This document shows, one piece after another, positions 34,485-46,317 of a stretch of 64,000 nt of DNA (its first letter is position 1; every line of letters starts with the position of its first letter). The position numbers and the translations under genes are program-made. The notes beneath the pieces were generated by a model. It saw only the letters and a program-made list of their open reading frames with translations, was not told where the DNA came from and did not search any database. This stretch comes from Megalopta genalis. Taxonomy: Eukaryota > Arthropoda > Insecta > Hymenoptera > Halictidae. The DNA is taken from positions 4,720,501-4,784,500 of the forward strand of contig NC_135014.1 in assembly GCF_051020955.1 (NCBI RefSeq), given 5' to 3'.

Positions 34485-37322
34485 TTACTCTTTTTTAGGG
34501 GCCACAGCCTGTTTGGCTTGATGAGCCTGCAGTACAGCTACGGCCTCCTCAACCTTGGCTTTTAGCGACTCGTTATGCTCCAACATGTGCAGGAGCTCTG
34601 AGTTATCAATCTCCAACAACATTCCAGTGATCTTTCCAGTAAGATTCGGATACATACATTGAATCAATGGGAAAAGACGCTCTCCTAACATTTGTTTCTG
34701 CTCTTGTGGTGGAGCAGCTGCCAACATCGAGGCAGTCAAAGGTTCTTGACCTTGAATGTGAACAGCTTGCTGAACAGGGGTAGGAGCAGGTATTGCCATT
34801 GTTTGAGGTGGATTACGCATGTTCGAAGTGTATTTGTAATTTGACGGACGGTTAGGAGCTGAAACTCCCACTGCTGCTGGACCGGTCATGGAACGACTTT
34901 GCATGTTTGCACCGACCACCGTTTGTTGACCTGCAACGAAAAATAATTAGCAAATATTCCTGACTATAACACTTACAAATAGCAAAATTATGTTCATTAA
35001 AACTTTATTACCTGTAATAGGTCTAGCAGACAAGGTGTTACGCATAGTACTAGCTTGAGCAGCAGGAGCACGTGGTGCAGCTCTAAACGAACCTTGCATC
35101 GTAGCAAAACCGGGACTACCAGTTTGTGCATTGGGTCGTACTGGATTCGGTTGCGCGGACCAACGTGGTGTTGCACGTATTTGTGCCATTTGTGGTCCGT
35201 AGAATCTTTGGGGCTGTGGAATAGTGGGAACAAAGTAATTTCCAGCACCGCCCGGTTGAAACATTTGTCCCATTTGACCCATTTGTTGCATACGCATGCT
35301 CGCCAAGCGTTGCATGTATTGTGAAGCGAGATGCGCTTTACGATCTTCTTTACGTTGCGCCAGAGCAACATACAATGGTTTAGTAACTATTATGCGCCCA
35401 TTCATTTCAGTTACAGCTTTGGTAGCTTCTTCTGGAGCTGAAAAACAGACGAATCCAAAACCCTTGCTACGTCCTTCCTCAGACATCACTTTAGCGGATG
35501 TGATTGTTCCAAACGGTGCAAATTCTTTGCGCAATCGTTCATCGTCTATGCTATCGTCCAAGTTCTTCACGTAAAGATTTACACCCTGATAACGTGTCAA
35601 ACGTTCTATTTTTAATTGTTCAAACTTCCGTTTCAATTCTTGCTGTCGTTCCGCTTTCTTCTGCGCCCGTCCAACATACATACACTTTCCTTCAGCAACC
35701 TCTTTTCCGTTTAATTCATGTACTGCTCGTTCAGCAGCGTCCGGATCTTCGAAAGCTACAAAACCGAAACCTCGTGATTTTCCATCATCTTTAATCATTA
35801 CTTTATGACTGGTGATGGTCCCATATTTTTCAAACATTTCTTTAAGTTTATCATCGGTCATGTCTTCCCCGAAGTTTTTTACATAAACGTTGGTGAAAAG
35901 TTTGGCTTTTTCTCCCAGCTCCTTCTCGCGTTCCTTGCGAGGTATGAATTTACCAACGTACACCTGTAACAATTAGAATTATCATTTTATAATAACAATT
36001 ATAATAACTAAATTAATAAATATTAAAGATATTAATAATAAAAATTAAATAAACAATTTAGATAATAAATAAAAATAATAAAAAACTAAATAATAACAAT
36101 TTCAATTCCTTGCTCATAGTAATATCAGGAAACGTAACAAAAAGAAAATACCTTTTTCCCATTTAACAACATGCCGTTGACTTTATCGATTGATTTATTT
36201 GCTGCCTCTTCAGTTTCAAAATGAACAAAACCATAACCTTTAGAAACACCTGATTCATCTTGAGCCACTTTACAACTGAGAATGTTACCAAAAGCAGAGA
36301 ACGTGTCGTACATTGCTTTATTGTCTATGTTTTTATCTAAATTTTTGATGAATACATTTCCAACGCCAGATTTTCGAAGGGAAGGATCACGTTGAGACCA
36401 CATAATACGTATAGGCCGTCCCTTTATCATATCAAAATTCATTGTGTCCAATGCTCGTTCGGCTGAAATTAATAAAAAATTTCAATTTGACTTGATTATG
36501 TGCTATTAAAATAAATTATTACAATTACACAATATTAAATCTATCGTATAACAGGTAAAATTTCATTTACCTCCTTCAAAAACTTTTTTGTTTAACATGA
36601 AATAAATTACAATTATAATAGACTATTTTTATAACAGCTGTTAATTTAAGACTATCCGTTAGAATCAATAATTTTAAATTTTTAGTGTTGTTATAAATAT
36701 TAATTATTTATTAAAATTAAGAAACATCTTTTTCCTAACTGTAGTATATTTAAATCAGGCGTAATGCATATTAATTACGTTTTATAATGGTAATATGTGA
36801 AATATTCAATAATATTGTTTAGATACAATTTATAGATACTAAAAAATGATACGATATAATTTATCATTAACAACGCCATTATACACGACAGCTGCTTATC
36901 ATCTATGAAACGTAAAAGGAAATGACGGAAAAATAAAAGGTATGACTCAACCAACCGTCACTACTACACATATTCTACTTTGTTCCATGTAAATTTCAAT
37001 ATGGTGGCATCGTACGATGTGAAACACGTGTCACGCGCAGACAAATGATATAGCTAAAGGACAAGATTTACGAAGAGTTTTTCGAATGTAGGTCATAGAA
37101 ATATCGAAATAAATCAGTAATATACTCACCATCAGCCGGTTGCTGAAAGTTGACATAAGCATAACCGAGGGAACGTCTCGTGATCATATCACGACAAACG
37201 CGTATCGAGAGTACAGGCCCAGCCGATGAAAACTTCTCGAAAAGCATCGCCTCGGTGATATCCCCATGCAGGTCTCCCACGTAAAGTGAGGCCATCGGAT
37301 AATTCGGAGCTCCCGGATTCAT
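34485..37322 (-). CDS. pAbp: Cytoplasmic poly(A)-binding protein, complete
   Basis: Binds mRNA poly(A) tails, bridges to eIF4G and controls translation and decay. Four exons in phase: 37130-37322, 36152-36462, 35012-35963 and 34485-34930, totalling 1902 bp, 633 aa (human PABPC1 is 636). Four RRM domains are visible at about residues 11-89, 99-175, 191-268 and 294-370, each with an RNP1 core: LGYAYVNF, KGYGFVHF, RGFGFVAF and KGFGFVCF. A Met/Gln/Pro-rich linker follows, then the C-terminal MLLE domain at about 545-620 (GERLFPLIQ, LTGKITGMLLE), which binds PAM2-motif partners. The 3' half is the source of the pseudogene at 27.8-28.9 kb. The 5' leader has an A-rich tract (see separate entry). Confidence 0.97.
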
Positions 37323-37501
37323 TTTTGTAGTATTTCTACGTCGTGCAGGCTGCTTACGTTCAAAATACTCTGGTTTTTGGTTTCTCCTGTTCCTTCAATA
37401 TGGCTTGCGCTCTTCCGACCACGTTGCTCTTCGTAACGCGATGATTACTATTTTTTTCCACACTTTACTTATGTTTCACGGTTTTCAGCTACGGTTTTTC
37501 G

Positions 37502-37555
37502 ATTTTTTTGTTTGTATTTTTTGGAATTTTTATATTTTTTTTGGTTTTTTTTTAT
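37502..37555 (-). promoter_or_regulatory. A-rich tract in the PABP 5' leader, probable autoregulatory site
   Basis: On the minus strand this is a run of A-clusters separated by single other bases, 180-233 nt upstream of the PABP start codon. PABP genes of other animals carry an A-rich 5' UTR element to which PABP binds and represses its own translation; the position and composition fit that. That it lies within the transcribed leader is inference. Confidence 0.55.
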
Positions 37556-37681
37556 AGAAGAGTTATTTCACGAATGGAGGTGGGTTGTGTGACCTATTTT
37601 GTGGAAAAAGGAGACACAACCACACGTGAACACAACTCTACTCTTATTGAGGAAGAGGCATTGAAAGTAGTTCCCTCTGCG

Positions 37682-37689
37682 CTTATATA
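37682..37689 (-). promoter_or_regulatory. Possible TATA box of PABP
   Basis: TATATAAG on the minus strand, 360 bp upstream of the PABP start codon and just upstream of the A-rich leader, in a locally G+C-richer context. A start about 30 bp downstream, near a pyrimidine-rich CCTCTTCC, would make the A-rich tract part of the mRNA. Confidence 0.4.
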
Positions 37690-38636
37690 CTAACCACCGA
37701 ACACCTACGCGTCGAAAAAATAGTTCCTCTTCGGTGTGTTATGCCACCTGTAAGACAATCTAGGGTATTTTCGAAATAGTTCTATGACAAAATACGGTTA
37801 TTATACGTTTAGAATAGAATTAAACTGTTCTTATTTGAAGAATTATACCTAAGAAGTTAACGTAATAGATTCTCAATAAGATTCATGAAGAAATTATACG
37901 TCTTGGCAACAACTTCGCATTAAGTTTATAGGAACATTTTCTAACATTATAACGTGTGTTTTACCTTTTGCGTCATAAATTCAAAATCCATTATTACATT
38001 ATAAATTTTAAATTGCGTAATATCGATAATCAAATTATACATTACAATTAAATAATTGTACCAGTAATGTTTCTTACTATATCGAAGGGTCAGTTAACTC
38101 TATCCAAATCCATATATATGTATATAACATTTTACGCTTCTCACCGTCTAGGCGTCTAGTCGTATTATTTAGTCAAACGAAAATGGGCTCCATAACCACG
38201 CATAACTATCCCTACCATAAAATTGAACATCTAGCAGTTTATCTGCAGACTTTTAAAAAGGGAAGAGAAGTAACGAGTAAAGGAGATAGAATGAAAGCGA
38301 GCCTGCTTTTATGATCATTCGCATAAACGTTTGCGTTCATGTTGCGTCCCCTCTCACTAGCTTTGCACTTCTTTCTCTTCTCAGTTTTCAATAACAAATC
38401 ACTAGCCAATGAGAATAGAGACGAAGTACCTGCTCATATCCTAAAGTGTATTTTGCGCGATGAGACGGTAAAGAGCGTTATGCAATTTAAGCCTAGGGAT
38501 TTGTAAAGTTTTTCTATTGATTTCAACAGTGGTCCTTCGTTAACACAAGGTTCATTATTGCTATTCTAACGAGTAGTAGCTCTTAAGAATAGATTTTGAA
38601 AAATTAACTTTCAGTACATAAGAGGCACGGCATAAA
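37690..38636. other. Divergent intergenic region between PABP and UQCRB
   Basis: About 0.95 kb between the PABP promoter and the UQCRB start. It contains the presumed UQCRB promoter; no coding signs. Confidence 0.4.
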
Positions 38637-39311
38637 ATGTCACTAATCAAACGTATTTTTGGTAAGTAAACTTCACGTGCTAAAATTTGATATTGAACTA
38701 ATATGTTAAATGTAATCTTACGTAATTTTGTTTGACTACTTTACAGCTAATGAGAGTCTTCGGAAATTTGCATATAATGCTTCTGGATTTAATCAGTATG
38801 GTAAGGAGACATATACACCGTAACAAGAATGAAATGTTAACTCATAGAAGTTAGTTGTTAAATATAAATAACTCAATAATTCATACAATTAATTTGTATT
38901 CTATAACTTAAAAAATATGATTTAATGTTCAAAATCTTTGTTAATAAAATCTCTGTAACATGTTTTTAATGTATATTAGGTTTAATGAGAGACGATTGCC
39001 TACATGAAGATGCTGATGTCGAAGAAGCATTAAGACGACTACCAAAACGTTTAGTAGAAGAACGTACTTTCCGCTTAATAAGAGCTGCACAACTAAATCT
39101 TCAACAAAGAGTTTTACCAAAAGAAGAATGGACTAAATACGAAGAGGTAAATCAACATGCACGTTTAATATAAGTTGTTCCATGTAATACAAATATTGGA
39201 ACTATCTCATATATGTGATATGTTATTGAACAGGATGTATTATACCTCACCCCATTGATAGAAGAAGTGAAAAGGGAGAAGGAAGAAAGGGAAAGATACG
39301 AAGCTCAATGA
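38637..39311 (+). CDS. UQCRB: Cytochrome bc1 complex subunit 7 (UQCRB/QCR7), complete
   Basis: Small matrix-side subunit of mitochondrial complex III, near the quinone site. Four exons in phase: 38637-38661, 38747-38800, 38980-39146 and 39234-39311; 324 bp, 107 aa (human UQCRB is 111). Visible family features are FAYNASGFNQYGLMRDDCLH, the helix EEALRRLPKRLVEERTFRL, and the acidic/basic C-terminal helix VKREKEERERYEAQ. The start is the first ATG, followed after eight codons by the first intron. A polyadenylation signal AATAAA lies at 39487. Confidence 0.95.
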
Positions 39312-41603
39312 AAGACACTACCATCTTACTAGTGAATTTATTTTATACAAAGTAAACATTATAAATAATGTTGCTATGTATGTACAATGTGTAAAATATT
39401 AAGTAAAACATAATTATCGTTCGTTCAATCTATGTGGGTTTAAGATAAATATAATTCCTTAAATTTAACCATTTTTAGTTTAATGAAATAAAACATACTA
39501 CTATTAAATCAGTATTCTGTTTATGCTTCTAAGCGTATAAATTTACATGGAAATTAATTTCAAAAAATTTTATTTAAATTGTATTAAACCAGTTATTATT
39601 GAGAAAGGAATTTAAATTCACAGGCTATACATACACATTTACTATAAAAGCTGAATATTAATAACAGAAAAAACAATAAATACTTATATTGTTAATTAAA
39701 TACAGTTTGTAAAGTACACATTGTAAATTTGTAGTAAATACTGTTATTAATTAATTCTTGATTTCTTGTTATATATTAATTTACAAAAACTGTGAGCTCG
39801 TATTAGCTCACGTATTAATAGCTCGTCTACTGATGAAAATTTGTCTATGGATGACCTTTTTGTTTAACTATATATGAATGAGCAGACAGGCGATTATTCG
39901 TAATTATGTTCGCATCAATTCCTAGCTCATTTAACACCCTTTATGCAACGACTTATTCATCATTCCCCCACAAAGATCCGGCGCACGGTTAATGCGTAAC
40001 ACTTTGTGAATAAACGCGATGACATTTAAAGAGAAATCAACGTGGATTGATTGTAAAGGTGGCCAATCGATTGTCTATCGATTCACAGGTACATACTACA
40101 CGTCAGATTTATGCGGCAGTAAACCACTTTGTATGTATACGTATAAGATTGTTTCGCGGGAAAATGGCGGATCAATATCTCACCCCCACGCGAATCTGAG
40201 TGCTATCCCCAGTTGCTAAAGATTTTCGCAAACCAATTTTCGGTTTTGTAAGTGACTAACAAACTTGATGTACTTCTATTTACTTGATTTTATCGTTTTA
40301 GTGAACAGTTTGATTAGTTTTTCATATCGTTAGAATATTCAACGTATAATTTCCATATAATTTTTGAAAAATGGATCTCGAAGTGTGAACTACGCGGAAG
40401 ATCGTGCAAAGAATGATGCAAAAAGTGGTAATGGTAGAGCGGATCTTTTACAATTTCTTTTGTACAAAATTCTATGCAATATGCTTGAAAGCTTTGCCTA
40501 TACTGGCCACCCATTTTGTTGCTTTTTTGTAGTTTACAATAATACTTCGTAGTCTACAAAACGTCGGCCACTTTCGTACAAGTACTCCTTCGTAACGACT
40601 TTAACTTTCATTTTTAAATTGTATACACGAAAAAAACTGAAAGGGAAAGGAAAAAAACAACTTCTTATGGATAAACTTTATCAGTGATATGAGGTTTAAT
40701 CAAGATACGAACTATCACCACGTGAAAAGTGAGCGGGGTAACACCACCCCTTCAGAATCGAACGTTAACAGAATTGGCAAACCGTTTCTCGGTCTAATAA
40801 TTGAATTTCTTTCGTGGATGTCGAAACTACTTGTTCTTTGAAATCAATTTTGAGACGATTATCATGTGCGTGCGAAGGTAATTGTTAAAATAGTTGCATT
40901 GCTTTCAAGAATCTTCATGTTCTAATACACGAATCTGTACGAAGACCATGTGCGTGATGCGTAAAATATACGCATTTTGGTTAATTGCAGATGCCGGAAA
41001 ACCAGCGGTCAGCGTGTTTCCGCGTATGGAAAACGCTGATAATGAATAATTATCAAATCGAACATCATATTTTATATTTAAGAAAAACTCAAATGATTAG
41101 AGAGGCGTATACACAGTAATCGTTCTAATGCTGAGAAAGCACTTGGCAGCTGTACAATTGTGTCCAAGGAAAACATAATGTTCAATTATCAAATAGGTGC
41201 TGCGCCAAAATACTACCTCTGTTATATGTACAAAGTTACAAAATTGATTGTGTTAGAAGTAAAATAAAAAAGAATAAAATTATATATGTAAAGAGACATA
41301 CATACACAAACGAACACACACGTACACACTCATATATATATATATATATATATGTACTTGTATACATATATGGATACAAATATAAAAAAAGAAATATATA
41401 TTCTGATGTAAAAGTATTCACACGTGAATGATATAGCAGAGTAAACTAGTACTTCTTCCTCGATGTGTGTCCTTCTATTCGACGATGTATTACTTTCGAA
41501 CAATATGGAAAGAGGACATTCAATATCAATAGTTATTTGACAAATGTATAGAAACAAAAGATATACAGATAGTTCAAAGGAATCAACTATTAATTAAATA
41601 AAA
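39312..41603. other. Intergenic region between UQCRB and the phosphate transporter
   Basis: AT-rich. It contains the UQCRB 3' UTR, probably an untranslated first exon and promoter of the transporter, and a TA array at about 41332-41352. No coding exon seen. Confidence 0.4.
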
Positions 41604-43413
41604 ATGAGCGTACCATATGATGAAAACTTGGTATGGATAGTGGTGATTGGATTTTTAGTGGCCTTTGTTTTGGCATTTGGAATTGGAGCTAATGATGTTG
41701 CCAACAGTTTTGGGACAAGTGTTGGTGCTGGAGTACTTACAATATTCCAAGCTTGTATTTTAGCAACTATATTCGAAATTGCTGGAGCTGTACTCATTGG
41801 CTATAAGGTATTTTAAATACATTATCGCTTTATGAAACATATATTAAATATGATCATCAACAAAAGTATTAATTAATATTTCTTTTAGGTTTCTGATACG
41901 ATGAGAAAGGGGATATTAGATGTTACGTTGTACGAAGGCCATGAAAAAGAATTAATGATAGGAGCATTATCTAGCTTAGCTGGATCTGGTATCTGGCTTA
42001 TGCTAGCAACTGCATTACGATTACCTATTTCTGGAACACATTCCATTGTTGGTGCTACAGTTGGATTTTCACTTGTGTGTAGAGGTACTGCAGGGGTTAG
42101 TAGTCATAATTTGTCTAATATGAAATACTCATTACAAGCAATATAATAAATATTTCATTATTGTAGGTGAAGTGGATAGCCCTTGCAAATATAGCTGCAT
42201 CTTGGTTTGCTAGTCCTGTACTTAGTGGAATTGTATCAGGTGCTATATTTTGGCTTCTAAGAAAATCAGTACTCCAAGCGAATAAGCCCCTGGAACAAGG
42301 TCTCCATGTTCTCCCATTAGCATATGGTCTCACTGTTGCTATTAACGTTATGTCGGTTATACACGATGGACCTAAACGTAAATATTTATATTTATATTTT
42401 AAAATACTTTTATATATTCAACCTAATTGAATAATATGTTCGATCTCCGTTTTCAGTTTTAATGCTCGATAAATTGCCATGGTGGGGTAGTTTAATAGCC
42501 GCGGTATGTTTCGGTTCAATTTCGGCTGCTATTGTTTATTTATTTGTCGTACCATGGCAAAAGAAGAGAATATTACTTTCACTAAATAGCAACGAAAATA
42601 CCACAACAAAGTTTGGTACCTGTGATAAAAAAGAAATTACAGCATTATCTGTTATATCAGAAGCCCCACAAAGTAGTAGTAGTAGTAGTAGCAATGGTAA
42701 TGCCAAAGAAGCAGCACCAAAATTACGCGGTAACAGTAGTGCAAGTCCTTTGTTAATGGCATCAGGATCAGATACTGAGGGTGCTAAAGCTGAAGCTGAA
42801 AGGAAAAATGAAGAACCACCCGAAATATCTAAATTATTTGCTTTTCTGCAAGTACTGACTGCTGCATTTGGTAGTTTTGCACATGGTGGTAATGATGTCA
42901 GCAATGCAATTGGGCCACTTATTGCACTTTGGGCTGTATATGCAGAGGGATCGGCTAGACAAGAAGCAGAAACTCCATTACTTATATTACTTTATGGTGG
43001 TCTAGGGATATCAACTGGTCTTTGGATGTGGGGACGCAGAGTTATACAAACATTAGGTCAAGATTTAGCACGCATTACACCAACAACTGGATTTACTATA
43101 GAGGTATGAATATTTTATAAATATAAAATCTAACTCTTACATATTTGAATGTTGATTTTCCAATCTAATATTGTGATCGCAGGTAGGAGCAGCAGTGACA
43201 GTTTTGTTGGCAAGTAAGGCTGGTTTACCTGTGTCAACAACACATTGCAAAGTGGGATCAGTTGTCTGTGTGGGATGGGCATCGCGTGGCGGTGAGGGCG
43301 TGTCATGGAAATTATTTCGTAATATTGCATTTGCATGGTTGATCACCGTGCCAATAGCCGGCTGCTTATCCGCAGGGTGTATGGCTATTTTCAAAGAAAT
43401 AATTAGTATGTGA
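41604..43413 (+). CDS. SLC20-type sodium-dependent phosphate transporter, complete
   Basis: Imports inorganic phosphate with sodium across the plasma membrane (PiT family). Five exons in phase: 41604-41807, 41889-42095, 42167-42377, 42457-43103 and 43183-43413; 1500 bp, 499 aa. Both halves of the inverted-repeat fold carry the family signature: GANDVANSFGTSVGAG at about residues 28-44 and GGNDVSNAIGP at about 350, each followed by a P(I/V)S(G/T)T(H) motif (LPISGTHSIVG and LPVSTTHCKVGS). A hydrophilic intracellular loop with a short Ser run lies at about residues 245-335; it is shorter than in vertebrate PiT-1/2 (about 650-680 aa), which explains the smaller size. About ten membrane helices can be counted. 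AATAAA at 43487 ends the transcript about 70 bp after the stop, close to the next gene. Drosophila NaPi-III is the likely orthologue. Confidence 0.95.
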
Positions 43414-43737
43414 CTTCATAATCGAGGCAACTAACAAATTTTAGTGAAAACCATCCAATGCTACTGTTGTCAATAATTTATGCAGAAATAAATGATCAAA
43501 TAACTACTTGAACTAGTTATCTTTCACCTGAGAATGATACAACCACTGTGAATTCTTAATTATTTTATAATTTTCAGTCAGAAGCAATAGATACTAAGAA
43601 ATTAGTGTTACATCAATACATTGTACATAATAGTGTTGTTATAGCAACAGGTTTAAACAGAGTCTTTCTTTGACATCTTTGACTAAAAAGATGTCTAGTA
43701 TAAAAGAATAATTTGTGCAATACTTTAATAATTTAAT

Positions 43738-46317
43738 ATGGAGAACTTACCAAATATACCAGGCTATACATTTCAAAATCCAAGTGTAAGTCAGATTGGA
43801 GTACATCATAATAATATATCTTAACAATTGCAACTGAAATAATTTTTCTTTTAAGATTATTGATTATAGATTACTGCAGAATTTAAATTTTTTGAATGGT
43901 TATCGTGTAGTGCGTGATAGTAAAGTTGGTATTGGAGAAAGACCAATAGATGCTGCATCAACTGCATATTATAAAGATACACCTCTAGTACAGTAAGTAA
44001 TAAACAATATAAAGTCAATCATGTCAATTTGATTGTGATTCTAAAACTCGATGCAGTGTTTATTCGATTTATATCTCATACAAAGTTACTTATGTTAACG
44101 ATATTAATACAAAGTGTGTTAATACTCAAAACTAGATATGATCCATCGTTAACATATGGCCGTGTAAAAGGATACGCGTATCGTCAAGTTATTCCGCATT
44201 ATGCATTGTTCGCGCAAAAATGCCTTTGTTTCAAAGCGTTTTTTCGTCAAGGAGTGTTCAATTCTCCTGATGAACATTATCGCATACGTCATGTGAACAT
44301 CCTATATTTTTTGGACGACAACTCGATAAGTGTCATGGAGCCTCCAGTTATTAACGCAGGATTTCAGCAAGGAAAACTTGTTAAGCGTGGAAAGATTGAG
44401 AAAAACAAAGAAGGTGATATACTACATTGGAAGGATTTCAATGTTGGGATTGACGTATGTACGTATCTATGAAAAAATCGTTCGTATTTGTGTGCATAAA
44501 ATTGTAAAAATATTCATCTGGTTGCATGTTTTGTTATAGCTACGATCCATAATATTCAAGCTAGTATATGTTGTTAATTGTAGGTATTTATGGCGTAATT
44601 TATCATATTGTCGATTGCGACCTATTTACCAGAGAGTTTTTAAATAGTCAAGGGATAGATGTCGGAAACAAAGAGGAACCTCCTGTAGATCCTTACACAT
44701 CGTACCGTGCGTCCAAGCAGAGGACATCCGCGTGTGTCACACAAATCCCAGATGATTCTAGACGACGATTTCTAGAATATGATAAGATGGTTTTGTGTTT
44801 CACAGCCACGTGGAACGAAGATGTATATCGAATAATGTATTTCTTAACAGACGACACAATATCTGTAATAGAAGTTCAAAAACCAAACTGCGGAAAGGAT
44901 CCAGTAGCCACGCTACTAAAGAGAATGAAAGTACCGAAAGACTGGAAAAATTTACCATCATCTTATCCAGCCATATATCTAGAATACGGCGATTCAGAAA
45001 TTGTTGAATATTATACACCAAAAGATTTCATCGTAAGTCTTTCTGAGGAATGAAAAAGAAGGAAGGATCTTTGTACAGGGGGTATGTTCTTCCTATTGGA
45101 TTGGCAAGAAAGTATTTTTGGTTGTCATACATAGAACGTTGTTTCAAAACCGAAATGACTTCCTTGCCAAGCCTACATAAACCACCATTCTTTAAATACA
45201 TAAGATCATTCAAAAGTGATATAGTATAAACATCCGCTACAATTGTATGAAATTCAAAATCTAGGGTGTTGTTTAAAAAGTCAAGGTAATCAGAAAGATG
45301 GTGGTTAAATCTTAAAGCATATACCCTGTGTATGAAAACGTATTACAAAGATAGACGATTGGTATTGTTTTTGTGTTACAGATAGGCGGAACGATGTTCA
45401 TATTCAGTCGCCGGTTTCTTTTGCACGACTGTGACTCGTTTACACGGAAATATTTCCACGGCATGTTGGGAATAACTCAACCGGAAAGAATTCCACTTCC
45501 GGAAGAGGAGCCGAAGCCGACAGTAGACTATGTACCACCACCGCACATAATATTCGGTACACCCGAGGATACTTACACCGGCTGTTTCTCCTTCACGTCT
45601 AAACCGCCGAGAAAGGATGTTGTCCGTCAGTTGATCAATTTCCCGAAAAAGCTGCGTTACTCCATGCAAATGGATATGGTGCATCCTGAAGACAGGGATC
45701 GTGATTTCATCTTGCAGTACAATTTAAGCGATGGCACGATAGTGGTGCAAGAACTCGCAAAACGTAACTCTGGTCGTCGAGAAGGTTGCTTCTTAAAAGC
45801 GACACTGGTCCCGAAGCCAAACACTGGAAGAGACAATCCGGAATATTATACTCCTCAAGACTTCTACATCGGCGCACAAATCAACATTTTCAATCATTAC
45901 TTTATCATTGTGGGAGCCGATCTTTTTGTGTACCGTTACATGGAGACGAATCCCGAAAAGTTCTCGCGTGTAGTACGGGATAATATCCGTGACTATTTCG
46001 CTAAACAAAATTTACTTGATGAAGACATAATGATCAAAGCTAAAAAGATACACGATGCAGAGAAAGCGAAAGATTATGCCGTGAAACCGACCACTCCTCC
46101 TACTGTTGAACATGACGCAGAAATAATGAATTGTATACAAGATTTTCAAGCTCAAGCGGCGCAGAAATACGAAGGACAACACGGTGAACTAAAAGTAAGC
46201 CCGCCTACAGTGGATAAGTTGTGTCCAGATTTAGCAACGACAAACGATTCACAAAGTCCTAAACAATTCACGAATGCATGTAAAAAGGAAGTAAGATGGG
46301 ATAACCGGATAGAATAA
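43738..46317 (+). CDS. Efhc1: EFHC1-like protein with three DM10 domains, complete
   Basis: Microtubule-associated axonemal protein; family members are inner proteins of ciliary doublet microtubules, so in insects expression is expected in sperm and ciliated sensory neurons (inference). Five exons in phase: 43738-43785, 43856-43992, 44136-44458, 44584-45032 and 45382-46317; 1893 bp, 630 aa. The exon 3 donor at GTACGT (44459) rather than the nearer GTATGT is required to keep frame. DM10 domains lie at about residues 75-185 (YRIRHVNILYFLDDNSISVME, HWKDFNVGID), 225-340 (EDVYRIMYFLTDDTISVIE) and 395-505 (DFILQYNLSDGTIVVQE, NPEYYTPQDFYIG). Each ends in the D(C/L)(D)-type strand typical of the family. 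The C-terminal part is helical and charged; no convincing EF-hand loop is seen, unlike vertebrate EFHC1. The start is only 325 bp from the upstream gene. Confidence 0.93.

Larger units (their letters stand above)
28891..35831. repeat. Right unit of the large direct tandem duplication
   Basis: It starts inside a copy of TDRD7 exon 6 and runs to the matching point in PABP exon 3 (about 35831), where the intact PABP gene continues. At the two source positions, 16807-16817 in TDRD7 and 35821-35831 in PABP, the same 11 bases CCATATTTTTC occur, a possible microhomology at the break. Confidence 0.85.

Noticed and set aside
44459..44583. Alternative start of EFHC exon 4 at 44568
   Set aside because: It gives extra hydrophobic residues and does not fit phase; the GTACGT donor at 44459 with the acceptor at 44583 restores the family sequence.
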